Assembly: GCA_905221615.1 (NCBI GenBank)
Contig: CAJNDT010006203.1
Span: 130,001 to 194,000 of the forward strand
From: Symbiodinium sp. CCMP2592
Lineage: Eukaryota > Sar > Dinophyceae > Suessiales > Symbiodiniaceae
Reading direction: 5' to 3'
DNA length: 64,000 nucleotides
In this document: one piece after another, positions 34,453 through 64,000 of the stretch
Numbering within the stretch: the first letter of the stretch is position 1
Layout: every line of letters starts with the position of its first letter
Translations under genes and position numbers: made by a program
The notes under the pieces: generated by a model
The model's input: the letters and a program-made list of their open reading frames with translations, nothing else
Told to the model about the DNA's origin: nothing
Databases searched by the model: none

Positions 34453-35092
34453 GGAGACCACGAAGAGCCCCTGCAAACTTGGAAGTCTTGTCGCTGTGGA
34501 AAGAGAGGCAGTCTCAACCCATCTCACCCCACAGAAGGTACGCGGCACTGCGATTCTTAGTGGAGGAAGTGCGCATCGCACTTCAGTGGGAGCGCGTTTC
34601 TCGGCGTCGGAAATGCACGGGACCGTGGGCATACAAGGATACGGCAGAGCAAAGCGCCCATCATAATCACAGTCGCCCTGATGGGATTCGCGGATTTTCC
34701 GGCATTTTGAGAAGACCCGCGCAAGCGTTGCCTCCATGCACTGGCGGGATTCGGGACCGAACGGACGAGCACGAAATGGTTTAATGGAAGGCCCCGCCAG
34801 AGCTTTGGAGATTTCGAGCGTTTCGAAGGCTACATGCGGCCGACGGCCATTGCAACATGTTGGAATATACAACGAAGCGCGCTTCTGCGGAGAACGCGGC
34901 CAAGCACCTGCACCACAGCGGGAGCAGCGTTGTGGTGAGCATCCGGCGGGCGCCTCGCGCCACACAGACCGCGAAAACTCCTTCGTATCTGAGCGATGTG
35001 TTACCACACTGTTTGGGGAACGAACACGGTACCAAGTATTTAGACTGTTTTGTATACTGCAGATTTTAGATGGCTCTGATAATTAATATTTA

Positions 35093-35093
<1 letters not shown>

Positions 35094-35156
<63 letters not shown>
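35094..35156 (+). repeat. (CT)n dinucleotide tract
   Basis: About 31 pure CT repeats, a homopyrimidine/homopurine mirror repeat, followed by TATGTATATATG. Confidence 0.98.
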
Positions 35157-35158
<2 letters not shown>

Positions 35159-37293
35159 GTATATATGCAGCGCGGAATTAGTGGTTCAGGTAATAAAGAG
35201 TTAACAAAAGTAGTTCATCAAAGCAGGCTCGTTTCCGGGCTTTTCGGCGAAACTGACCTGTTCCACTGGCATAGGCTCATTGAGCAGAAACGCGGGCAGG
35301 GAGAGAGGGAGGGACGCAGCAAAAAAAACACCTCTTGTCAACTTCACTGGCCATTATTTTGAATTGAGGGTTTTGGAATTGTGCGCCGGATTGGATTCGA
35401 CTGCAAACGCACAGACTCAAATCGCGCTGTTCGGCATGATGCTCGGGTGTTCTCACAGATTTGTCCATACTCGATGCATGACAGACACGTCTGAGCTGCA
35501 CATACTTATCCCAACTTTTGAGGCAGTTGGGATAGACTCCCATATTTCCATGACCGAAACCCTCATGTCCTACAGACTAAACCGGGAAACCAGGACAGTC
35601 GAAAACACTCAGATTCGCGACCTGCGATTCAGACTTACTAAGGCCCGAAGCTTGAGGCTATGACCAACCGCTGCACACTTCATGTCACATCTGTTCACGC
35701 TGATGCCGTCAACAAGTGATGCCCCCTGTCATGGAAACTTCATGGCCAGTCATGGTGGCCAGTCACATGCGTTCAATCAAGCTCACTTGCGGGAGCCCTA
35801 TGGAACCCAATCGAGAACTTTGGCTTGAGGTCTCGGGCCATGGTGGTTCGGAATCCTATTACTAGAGCCTTCGCTACAAACCCTACAACCTCTCCGGGAT
35901 CCGAGAGCCCTGCACCAGGCGAAAAGGAAACGAGCCGGATGGTGGAAAGTTTGATCCCGATTCCGAAAAAGTGGCCCGGTGGCTTCAGCACTCTGTTTTC
36001 TTGGAGTCGATTGACTTGAGGAGGCATGCACATGTCAGGCTTTCAGGTGTACGTGCTGTCTTCGTAGCTCTCCATCTCTAGAACCGCAGTGTTTGGGGTT
36101 TGCATGGATTCGGCCTAGTTCAGGCCTGAAGCAGCATCACGAAGATCAGCCTGCCAATCTGCTCTTGACAACGAGCGAAGCGGGATCCGCATTCCAAACT
36201 ATCGAAATCACAAGCTTGAGTCCAACCCCATGCCCAGCCCATCCCAAACCTCCCCTTCAACTGGTTAAGCCTCGTGCGGTGAGCCAGCCTCAAAGCTGAA
36301 AGCGAGATGAGCTGCACCTTACTGAAATATTCAGGATTACAGCACCACGGTTTGCTGTCCGTCCTACAGTCCGGGGGTGCAGCAGTAGGTATCCGGGCAT
36401 GTCAGCGGAGTTCTCTCCTTAGGTCGGGATCGCTTGGGGCAAGTTTCAGGTGGTTTTGATTCCCACGGCATCACACACGAGCCGCCAGGATCTATTTCTA
36501 CTGGATCTGCCGTGGCCAGGACCCGTTACCACAGACACTTGTTCTCGCTGCCAAGTCCGTATCTAGCATCCAAGCGAGATCACGTAGCTCCGGGCTTCGG
36601 GGTTAGAGGTTTCGAGTTCAGCAAGTGTCAGTCCGGTTGTGGTCAAGCAGGTGTAATGAACCAGGAACATTAGCAACCACGGGTAGCCGCTCTATGGAAC
36701 TGGAGACAGCAAGGACAGCAGGAATCAAGAGTCTTATCATAGCACCCTGCCCCTGCCTACGGTTCTTATTTCCGGTGTTTTCATAACAAGCGCAGCCACA
36801 ATGAACCCACTTCCACCCAACATAAGACAAGAACCTGACCCCTTAGGGTATCCTAAGGTTCTTAATTTTGTCTGCCTGAATTTTGTGAATCCCGCCGAAG
36901 GTAGGGGCTCAGGTTCTGAAACGGTGGGTTCTTATACAGGACTCCAGGACGTTCACTGCAGTAATCACCACAACATTATCATTATGTTTTTCGATCTCCC
37001 AGCTGAGAGATCTGCGTAATTAACTTAACCTTCTGTCTTCCATGTGCCATTCACGCAAAAGCTGGCAAGTTCAGTAGCTGTGCAACTTGCCCGAAAAATA
37101 CGGAGCATTGTCGATACATCTAAGATACCAAGCCTTTGATTCACCGATAGCCCATGTTTCAAGCCTATCCACGCTCACACAAAGCACACTAAGCCTAGAC
37201 TGGCAACCAATGCAGCAACGCTCCTACACTCTATACCGGCATCGCTCGACGTTCTCAACTCACGGTGTAGAGGCTCAAGCAGCAGTATTCGAT

Positions 37294-37815
37294 TCAGGGA
37301 GCCCAAATCCTAAGCAGATGCACCCTGAACTCGCAGGGGCCTTGAACATTTGAACATGCCGCTGCGAAGCCATGAAGAGGAAGAGTTCGACTGGTTCTAC
37401 GACCTGCTCTCGGCGGCCGCAGAAGGTCCAGCGGCAGGCGAGGAGGATATATGAGTAGTGCTGAAGTGGAACCGGCACCAGCAAGCAGCTTCAGTATGTA
37501 CAATGTACACCAAACAACGACAATGACAACTGTAACACGAGCGATCGCTGTGCCAACCGTCACAAGCGTTGGGTTTCCTCCGCCGTTTAGATAGTACTCG
37601 CAGAACTGAAGTACTCTTTGCTTGAAGATCAGGAAAGACAAAATAAAGAGAGCATATTCGGAGGCAGCCGCAACAAGAGCAAGGCTGGACATAGTAACCA
37701 TGAAAGACAACAATGGGAAGGCACCGCAAGTATTATATACCAGTGTCAGCAATATGGACAGCAGCCGCAGCAGCATCGAGAATATGAACGGTGGTTTCAG
37801 GGTTGAGGGTCGCAA
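37294..37815 (-). CDS. Possible multi-pass membrane protein (173 aa)
   Basis: A minus-strand frame from ATG to stop whose N-terminal two-thirds is strongly hydrophobic, with three likely membrane helices. They lie around residues 15-35 (LLRLLSILLTLV), 40-67 (MVTMSSLALVAAASEYALFI) and 88-114 (TAIARVTVVIVVVWCTLYIL). A short loop with NGGGNP lies before the third. The last 50 residues are Pro/Arg-rich and may be read-through into an intron. No family is recognised. No neighbouring minus-strand exon was found, so this could be one exon or chance. Confidence 0.33.
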   Translation of the reverse strand: MRPSTLKPPFIFSMLLRLLSILLTLVYNTCGAFPLLSFMVTMSSLALVAAASEYALFILSFLIFKQRVLQFCEYYLNGGGNPTLVTVGTAIARVTVVIVVVWCTLYILKLLAGAGSTSALLIYPPRLPLDLLRPPRAGRRTSRTLPLHGFAAACSNVQGPCEFRVHLLRIWAP

Positions 37816-38009
37816 TTCATGAAGGGCGAGAACATCAGATGGAGATGTTCAATAAAAGCGGTGTTCAGGCATGTCGGACCTGCAACCCCAAGCAGATTCT
37901 AGCCTCGGCCTGCGACAGGTGTTGTCGACATCACGCTATTTTTAACTGGCGAGATCGAGCTCAAGCAGGTTTGGGAAGCAATAGTACTAGCAGTAGCGGC
38001 TAGAGGAGC

Positions 38010-38275
38010 AGGAGTAGTGGTAGTAGTAGTCGTCGTAGTGGTAGGAGTTGGACGAGGAGAAGGGGTAGTAGTAGTAGTAGCAGCAGCAGGAGTAGTAGTA
38101 GTAGTCGTCGTCGTCGTCGTCGTAGTCGCAGTCGTGGTGGTCGTGGTCGTGGCGGTGGTGGTGGTGGTCGTGGTCGGGGTAGCGGTAGCGGTAGTGGTAG
38201 TGGTAGGGGTAGTGGTGGTAGTAGCAGCAGCAGTAGTCCCGTCGTCGTCGTAGCAGTAGCAGTAGTATAGTAGTA
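38010..38275 (+). repeat. GTA/GTC/GTG triplet-rich microsatellite
   Basis: Imperfect triplet repeat (GTAGTA, GTCGTC, GTGGTG mixtures) of about 265 bp. It yields long Val- or Thr-rich frames on either strand that are not genes. It sits just upstream of the A-T-R gene. Confidence 0.95.
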
Positions 38276-38596
38276 GGAGGAAGCGAAGCAGTTTCATAAG
38301 GTTGAGGTAAAGTGTGTATTGTTCTGCACCTGTGCCGTCGAGGCTCAATTTGCAGAATGTGCAATGTCCGTCGCGGGTTGAGAGGGCATACCGTTGCTGT
38401 AGTACAGGCACAAAAAGATGACAAGAATAAGCATGATGTCGCGAACACCCTGTGTTCATGTTGGTCCGCCTTTGTTTGTGGAGTTGCATAGGCCACCCTG
38501 TGGAGCACATGGCTGCAGCTTTCAGCACTAGGCTGTAGCTTAACATTCATTGCCACTCCACACCGAACGGGTTCTCGGGTGTCATGCTGCGCAGCG

Positions 38597-56461
<17,865 letters not shown>

Positions 56462-57895
56462 AGCTGCCGGTCATTCGGGAATTGTAGAGATCGTAGAATA
56501 CCGAATCCCTGAGCTTCAATGTCAGGCCGATCAGCAACCCTTTGCATCCTTTGGCCAAGACCTGTCTCCGAAGTGCAGGCCGGGTTCTTGCGGGAGAGGT
56601 GGCGGAGTTCACCCTGAAACCCTGAACCGAAACCGGACTTCTTATCTGGACCTTGGCTTCGGGAAGTCTCAGAGTTTAATCTCTAAGTTGGGATCCGTAA
56701 CTTTAGATCTTTGCGGCTGGAGCGCCTTGGGGTATTTGAGGCCTTAGATGTTTGTTTGTGGTCTGGCATTCCGCCATTGGGGGAATCCACCCCGACACCC
56801 AAAGCTAGGACGCAGAGCCACACCTTTGCAATGGACCTTCTTGGCGCTCGGGCAGTGCTATCGTCTTTACACTCCACGCAACTTGCATTCAGCCATCCAC
56901 ACGTCCGTTTCTGATTCGTTTTTACCGTAGAGGGAATTATACTGAGCAAGTTAGCATTGTGTCACGGTTGTTACACAAGGGTCCACACGGGATGTAGCCT
57001 TCCCAGGATGATTAAGCTATCTCGAACGGCCGTGTTGCGGCGACTGCAGGGCAGAACCTCAGGCTGAAAGCCCAAGGCTTCTTCTTAATGAAACAAGCCT
57101 CCACGCCCGGGAGGAAAGTGCTGGGTGAGCAGCTGGCCAGCGAGCTGCGACAGGCTCCGGACATCGAAGCTAGTGGCGGAGCAGAGTCTGATTCAAGCAT
57201 GAGGCCAGTAATTACTTACTTTCTAACTCTTGTCATGATGACGGCAGCTACACCACATATGCTGAAGCCACTTCCTTCTCGAGACCCATGCTTGGACACC
57301 CCATGCCACAGAATTGGAAACTGCAAACGGTGCAGGTCTCTGGCTACGCGGCTTTCGCGCGAGCCTTGTCGTGACAGCTCCACATCCGGATGAGAAGACT
57401 GCCTGGACGTGGTGGAGGACCTCCACATGCTCGCAGTTGATGGATTGGGGTGTTCAAGGCAGGTTCAGAGTGGCTGCGAGGGATTTTGGAACTTGAGCCG
57501 TAGTAATATAGTTTGTGCCATACACAGTGTCACGAAGGGGTGGCTTTGCAATTCATACTTCCGTCGAAGCCGAAAAACCGCAAAGCCGACGGCAACCCCG
57601 GGCCACCCTCCACGGTGACAATGTAGAATAATCGAGGTTCTCGCCACCGTCACTGTCTTGGAAGCCAGATTCCCACCCATTCACCTGTAGCGCATCATCG
57701 TCCTCATCCGCAGCAGCAGCAGTGCGACAGCAGCATAACAAGAGCGGTAGCCACGACGACAAGCACAGTGCGGGTACATACCTCTACGCCCTACGCCTAT
57801 ACAGAGCTGACGTAGCTTATAACGCACTACTTGCAAGTTAGTCAGATGTACGCAGATCGAGCTACATGCGTGCATAAACGCATGCATGACGAACG

Positions 57896-57898
<3 letters not shown>

Positions 57899-57942
<44 letters not shown>
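57899..57942 (+). repeat. (GA)n tract
   Basis: About 22 pure GA repeats followed by GGCAGGCAGGCAG and GACAGACAGGCAGAC patches. Confidence 0.98.
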
Positions 57943-57943
<1 letters not shown>

Positions 57944-59394
57944 CAGGCAGGCAGAAAGACAGACAGGCAGACATCGACAGACAGCCGGATCTATATTTAA
58001 AACAAGTAAACATATGTGACAGCCGGATGCTACATGATGCTACGCGATGCTATGTGTGTTGTGCGTATACTAGGTGCCGAAATGACCGAAACCACATAAT
58101 ATGTGTATGTGTGTATACATGCAACGATAGAATAGAACAACTAGATAGACACTGAAGTTCCTACGTTGGATACAAAACGGGCCTGCTTTCTGGACATGTG
58201 GCGTGTGCCGTCGGTTCTGCGCCTCCCTCGCTGTGTTGTGGCGCTCGTTTCGCTTCTGGACCGATCTTTCGCAGCAGGGGACGACGTTTTCATTTCATTC
58301 TGCTGTGAAATGTTGCTATGCCGAGCTGGGCTTCCCTCACTTCGCAACTCGTGCTCTCACCCGCACTCTGTGATGGCAGCAGAGCACGTTCTCACGACAG
58401 CGATGCTCAGCACTTTGGGCGGAGCAGTGGCCTCTGCAGGGTCGTCAAACCGCAAAGTGTTCGGCTGGTCTGACTTTTCGGCATGGTCTCGCATTTTGCG
58501 CTGTTCGCCGGGATTTTGAGTTGCCAAAATTGCGGTTGCGCCACAATGATGATGGCGATTGGTGGGCTTCGTGCATTTTCTTTGGAAGGCTAACCACTTT
58601 CGAAAGTCGTGTGCTCTTTAATCAGGTATTATCGGGTATGCTTGCGTGCTGTCGCCACACTAACACATTCGTTTTGTGGTAGTTTGGATTGGTCTTTTGA
58701 GACGTATTGGGAGTGGTTCTGGTCTGGTCCTCGAGTTGCGTCTTTCTGTCTCTGGAGCCTATGCCGCGACAATGCTTGGTGTGTTCTGAAAACTGCACCC
58801 CTCGGACTTCCGTTGGTCAGCTGTGAGGCTTTGGAGGTCCCGTGCTGTGAGCAACGGATAGACTTCGTCGATTTGCAAGCACGGTCAGAAGCCTGCGGGT
58901 GCAGCGCTTGAGACGTTCGAGACCTCTTTCTGCAGGAAGTGCAGGACGTCATAGCTCTTGATCTGGACGGACCCGGGGTCTGCAACCCCGGGCAAGATCA
59001 GCTTCGTGTCCTGGATGCAGTGTCCATTGCTGAATGTTTACATCGTCTTGTGGCGTGTACGATCGGTTTTCCTGCGCCGAGCCATGTTTGAACTAGATAA
59101 TCGTGATTACAGCACGGAACCAGTGTAAAGTCGCAGGGTCTGACAAACAAATCCGTCACGAAAAGTCACTTCCGTTGCAGGTTGACCTTCGGCCACCTTG
59201 CAGCAGCTGGCACCTCGAATCCTGCGAAACGCATCGATGAGTTTGCACTGGCAGCACATGCGGACCTCATCTGAGAGCCCAGGAGGTCTCTGCAACATCC
59301 ACTTCGCGAGTAGCGTCTGAAATCAGTAGCTGGCCTAGCTGCTCCCGCCTGCATATTCAAGGGGGTGGCTGCGAGAAGCTGCTATCGCTGCCGG

Positions 59395-59530
59395 CATCAT
59401 CATCATCATCACCACCATGTTCATCGTTACCATGATCAGCTGTCGGCACCATCCTCAATATCACCCTAACCGCCTTCATATAATTCTCGTCCATCTGGTC
59501 CTCATCATCATCATCATCATCATCATCAGT
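59395..59530 (+). repeat. (CAT)n patches
   Basis: ATCATCATC runs at 59,395-59,415 and 59,503-59,526, with further CAT-rich sequence to about 59,770. Confidence 0.9.
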
Positions 59531-61159
59531 TCCAAGAGCATCATTGTGATGATCACCACCTGACTATCATCGGTTTATCATTGCCGAGTCATGAGCATGT
59601 TGTCTTTATTCATTATGTCTCCTCATCTGCCTCCTCATCCACCAGCATCATCAACACCATCATGATGAATCAGATGACCATCATCCCAGGAGTATCCCCA
59701 TCCTCATCCTGCTCTTGATAACTATCCTCCCTTCCATCATCATCATCATCATCACCAACATCATCATGAGCAGCAGCCCAGAACGACTTCACACAACTGG
59801 CATCATCACGACCCTCACTGCTACCTTCACCAGCACCGCTGTGACAATATCATGTCGTGAAACACTCAGAACCCACCTCCTCCGCGTGCTCATCATCATC
59901 GTTACACATGCATTATAGTGGTTGTTTCCATTCGTTCCCCTCGCTCATCTTCGTCTTGCCATAATATGGCACTCATGCAATTGGGCACCTTCTCCTCTCC
60001 AAGGATCGCTGCTAAACAGGCCGATTACGCTGCATGATCAGCAGGAAAAAAGCCTGCTTTTTCAATTCTGACGTGCTCGATTGAGAAGGCGAAGGGCCAA
60101 GGGAGCCTGAACAGCCTGGGCCCGGGAATGCAGGGAGCCCAAAGGTGGCAACTCCCTTGGTGCTTGTTCGCTCCTACGATGTCGTGTGGTGAAGCTGCCG
60201 ACAGAAAAAACGTCGCAAGGATGACTTGACGGATTGGTGGTGTTCCTTCATAGGTTTGGTGCTACATGCGATGCCCCAGGCAAGACAAATACCTGGCGAA
60301 CGCAATGACCAGCATCTAAGGGCTTGATGGAGCCAACCAGTCGATGAAAGTGAGTTGAACAAACTGAAGTTGAGCTGATGATGTGTTTCCCAGCTCATCA
60401 GGCCGAAGCGGCCCCCAAGTAATCACAAACCTGAACCCGACTGAACCTCTGAAGTCGCGACGCTACACTGCTCCTGAACCCAGCCGGCATCTCGTAGGAT
60501 CTTGAAAGGGATGCGCGGAAGAATACCGTGGATCCTCGCAGGAAGCCCTCCATTCCAGCAGCCTCATGTCTGACATCTCAATATTCTGTGCCGGTTACGG
60601 GCTATTGGGATGATCTGAAGCGATCCGCAGTCGCCAAGGCCTCTGTGCCATGTCAACATCTGACGTCCCTAAACCCCTCATTTCTTCCCCGGAGGTGAAG
60701 AAGCTTCCCTGCGCCTCGGGTCAGTTCTTCGGCCGACCCAATTGGGGCCGGATCTTCAAGCAGCGCTTTGGCCCGAAAGGCTTTGCGGAATTCTGTAGCC
60801 ATTTGGTCTGATTCTGTCAAAGTCAGAATTTGTGAAGATGGTGAAGACTCTGATGACGTTACTTAACGCGTATCGTGCTGCGTTCAGGTGTTGGGATGGT
60901 CAAGCGCTTGTGGACACCTTCGCATCTTTTGCAGGTTTTCAGCACGAATACTCAGGGCGGTGGACCTGCCGCAGCCCACATCATCAGGCGACAAACTGCA
61001 CAACCGCCCCATTTAAACCCCACGGCTTAGCCCGCAAAGTATTGAGTATCTGACCGAGATGCTGTCACTATCCGCTCCATGGCCACCCTCGACAACCCGA
61101 TTCCATTATCGACAGTCATCGTCAACGCCACGCCAAGAGTCGCCGCCTCCTTCCTTAGC

Positions 61160-61475
61160 ACTTTCAGAGTCATGGTCTGCATCATCACCATCGGCATCAT
61201 TGTCGTCGTTGTCGACATCATCATCACCATTATCATCCTCTCCATCATCATCATCATCGTCATCATCATCGCCATCACCATGACTAACATCACCGTGACA
61301 ATCAACACCATCAACATTGTCACCGTCACCATCGCCACTACCATCATCATTGTCTGCATCATCACCGTCATCATCACTACTCATCCTCATCATCATCATC
61401 ATCGTCATCATGTCCGATCACAGGTGCCTTCATCCACATCATCATCATCATGATTACATATGCCATCATCCACAT
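61160..61475 (+). repeat. Imperfect (ATC)n microsatellite
   Basis: About 300 bp of ATC/CAT/TCA triplets with ACC and GTC variants. Yields poly-Ile/Ser or Met/Asp-rich frames that are not genes. Confidence 0.95.
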
Positions 61476-63196
61476 CTTCATCAGCTAGCAACAACAACAA
61501 CAACATGTTCATCAACAGTATCTTAATCACAGTTATCACGATCCCAGCTCGCAAATCCGAAAGTATACTTTGTCTCAGACGATTGGTGTCGGTGAGTCGG
61601 GCCCGGGTGCTTGCAACAGTCTCGGCCTAGAGCCAGCTGACTCGTGCAATCTATTGGGCTCTTCAAACTTTGTTCGATCTCAGCTATACCCCGCAGCACA
61701 ACATCGTGGAATCGTACTTGTTTCGGGATTCTTTGATCCCTGGGCCTGAGACCTGAGAGCTCGACTGAAAAGGAGAGCGAATAGACGCAGTCAGCAGTAA
61801 GCCGCTTAAAGCCTGCATCTCAGGAACCGTGAGAAGCATCAGGGGGAACACATTGGAGTCTTCCTGCCCGGACCTGAGAGCATCGGTAACTCCAATGTGC
61901 TAAACGTCGTAGGTGAACGGGCGATGCGCTGAGGCGTCGATCCGAAGCATCAGTCAGACTAGTGGACGTAGACGCTACTAGCCCTAGTAGGGGACTTATA
62001 CTGCCGGTTCAGATGCGCGGATTCCTCCGAAGTTTATAGGCCAACAAGCCGCAACTTTCCGCTCACAGGCTAACTTTGCATGAGCTCGTTTGTCCGTGCA
62101 GAAATCTGACTTCTGCTCCCTCCTACAGCCCCAGAGACTACGACGCCACATCTCCATGCTCGAAACAGACATCGAAACAGCAGACACAAACGTACATTTA
62201 GGTCCTCGTATAGGACCACTCAACTACCGCTTCGGACTCCGCTCCTACATGTCGTACAGGTCTGTGTGGTCCCGACACTGTCAACCCTAGGCCTCAGCGG
62301 CCTTTTTACATATGCAGAACGGATCTCCGACAAACCCAAGCCGTACACTCCAGCAGGTGCGGCTCGCCCATCATCGGCGAAGAGCTCGGTCGGCAGAGCG
62401 TTAAGAATTCGGACGTCATCGGGACGCCAGGCCGGATGTCGCCAAGCAGACTCGATCCATGCAACATGAAACACGACACTGCATAGGCACATTCCATATA
62501 TGAGGTGTATCAGAAGAGAAATCATCGTGATGATGATGTGCCCCAAGCCGCCCCTCCCATTCGACGTAACAGGACATCCGCCCAGGCAGGTCTCTCCCCG
62601 CATGGTACGCCTCCTCTCCCCGACGAGCCGCACACACACACATGCAGACATATGTGAGCACCAGTCACAGCGGAACATATATAGTCACAGAGTTGCATGT
62701 GGTTCTTGGCGCGGTCGTGACACTTGCAGACAAAGACTCGATAGTTTGATTTCTGAACGGCAGGCTGGCAATTGTCCACACACTTCTGTTGACCTTGAGG
62801 AGCGTCTCCCCGCTCTGTTGCTCTTCCAGCATGCCCATCTCTACAGCCGAAATCACACAGCATAGTAAATCCCTGACGAATGTGCGGCCTTGTACGTTCT
62901 ACTCCGACGAAGGTCCCCTATGTGGTGTTTATCCGAAGTTCCGAAGCACGTAACGCGGAAGCTACCTGTGTCGCAGGTAGACTGTAGACTCGCAATTATT
63001 CCGGAAGTTGAGCTGAGTGGCAGACAGATCTATCTTCATCGCCGTTGTCACAAAACTTTGTTGTGATTTGTCGGACAGACGATTAATTTAGTCGTGTTGG
63101 AGAAAGCTTAGTCCGCTTGTGAACACTCTGCAAGGCCCAAATCAGAGTCCTCGCGTGAAAGATTGTGAAGCATCAACATCCCCTCTCCCTGTGTAT

Positions 63197-63245
63197 CTCT
63201 CTCTCTCTCTCTCTCTCACTCTCTTTCTCTCTCTCGCTCTCGATG
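63197..63245 (+). repeat. (TC)n tract
   Basis: Nearly pure TC repeat with a few interruptions (CAC, TTTC, CGC). Confidence 0.97.
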
Positions 63246-64000
63246 TTTCAATTTCCACGGTCTCAAGCAAGCGCTTGGACTTGGAGATTAAGAAGACTTT
63301 ACAGCCTCGAGCCGGGTCCTCCACACCGGAGCTGTGTTTAGTGCTGCTCGGTCTGGCAGGCACAAACGACGTTTGTGGACCCTCCGGCCCTACACAGCCC
63401 AACCAGCCTAAACTGGACAGCTTTGACTATTGACAGGTGCCACGCGCTTCTCATTCTTCAAGGCGCAGCCGGGAACTTCAAATGCAATGAACTCGCTTGA
63501 AGATTGCATGTTCTGCAGTTTCGATTTGATTCTCACGACAGAGCACTCGAACCATGAGTCGGAACCCGTGTCATCCATGCTGGGGCAAAAGCTTTCCCCT
63601 AACCCTGAACTGCAGACCCTACGAAAGCTCCAACAACGCCGGGTCTGCAACCCTGGCCCGGTCGGGGTCTAACCGACCACTGTCCCGTCAGTCCAGAAAG
63701 GGTTTAGGCCATGCTTCTGGTGTCAGGCTATTAGAAGGTTTGGGCAGGCTAGGGGCAACAGCAGATGGACTTTTGTACAGCGAGATCTTCACTAGGCCAG
63801 AGGTTGCTGCCTTCTGCGATCCCTTGCAGCGGAATATCCGCAGCAGGAAGGTCCAACAAACCTGTGCCCGAGAAATCTACGATCAGGGCCCAAGAAGCAA
63901 GGAAGCGTTTGACGTTGCATGTAAGAGCCTGCGAGTGCGCCCCGTTATGCCAACGCAACAGCGCAGGAGCACTTCTGAGAAGCGTGCCTCCTGGTTGCAA

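Larger units (their letters stand above)
31030..37290. other. Unassigned region with simple repeats
   Basis: No recognised gene. It includes the (CCA)n and (CT)n tracts listed separately. Long open frames on the minus strand across 34,072-35,007 owe their length to the (CCA)n tract. A coding-like stretch near 33,420-33,580 has no motif. Confidence 0.45.
56462..64000. other. Unassigned region with simple repeats
   Basis: No named gene. Coding-like stretches without diagnostic motifs include 57,091-57,190 (GRKVLGEQLASELRQAPDIE), 58,166-58,519 and, on the minus strand, about 62,300-62,470. The first might be a further exon of the A-T-R gene if 56,461 is not its end. Confidence 0.4.

Noticed and set aside
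34072..35007. 311-codon minus-strand frame with a poly-Trp tract
   Set aside because: Held open by the (CCA)34 tract; flanks show no recognisable domain.
60791..60810. Relic of the dinoflagellate spliced leader (TTCTGTAGCCATTTGGTCTG)
   Set aside because: Resembles the conserved leader, but needs a substitution, a one-base deletion and mismatches at the 3' end; too weak to call.
61027..61453. Met/Asp- or Ile-rich frames
   Set aside because: Translations of the imperfect ATC microsatellite.

Overview
The window looks like nuclear DNA of a dinoflagellate, most likely a Symbiodiniaceae-type genome. The grounds are: no operons and almost no long open frames; genes split into very short exons (26-265 bp for the internal exons mapped here) separated by long introns; intron donors that are a mixture of GT, GC and GA, usually with AG before the junction and G after it; many long simple-sequence tracts; and a decayed LINE with the endonuclease - reverse transcriptase - RNase H layout common in these algae. 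Species cannot be named from the sequence alone.

Layout. 1-5,200: no gene I can name. 5,207-14,864: a 9.6 kb composite repeat element. It has a GC-rich hairpin-prone module with a (GTGGAGCGA)n array at each end and about 8.4 kb of a degenerate 42/44-bp satellite between, the first 0.6 kb inverted relative to the rest. The whole is bounded by the 8-bp direct repeat GAATAGGC. 17,500-19,400: exons of a flavocytochrome/NADPH-oxidase or ferric-reductase-like protein on the + strand, followed by a long (TAC)n tract. 25,187-29,579: a decayed LINE lying between two TATG-type simple repeats. 29,600-31,030: simple repeats. 37,294-37,815 (-): a possible small multi-pass membrane protein.

38,597-56,461 (+): the main result. 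About two dozen short exons can be chained by matching reading phase into one gene. The predicted protein starts with an adenylation (acyl-activating) domain, continues with a phosphopantetheine carrier domain and ends with an NAD(P)H thioester-reductase domain: an A-T-R enzyme of the carboxylic-acid-reductase / aminoadipate-reductase type. Such enzymes activate an acid with ATP, load it on the carrier thiol and release it reductively as aldehyde (or alcohol). The TSGST, YGATE, TGD, C-terminal Lys, carrier Ser, TGxxGxxG and YxxxK signatures are all visible. One A-domain segment and the carrier-reductase linker were not located.

56,462-64,000: simple repeats and unassigned sequence. All very long open frames inside the satellite and microsatellites are judged artefacts of repeats whose unit length is a multiple of three.
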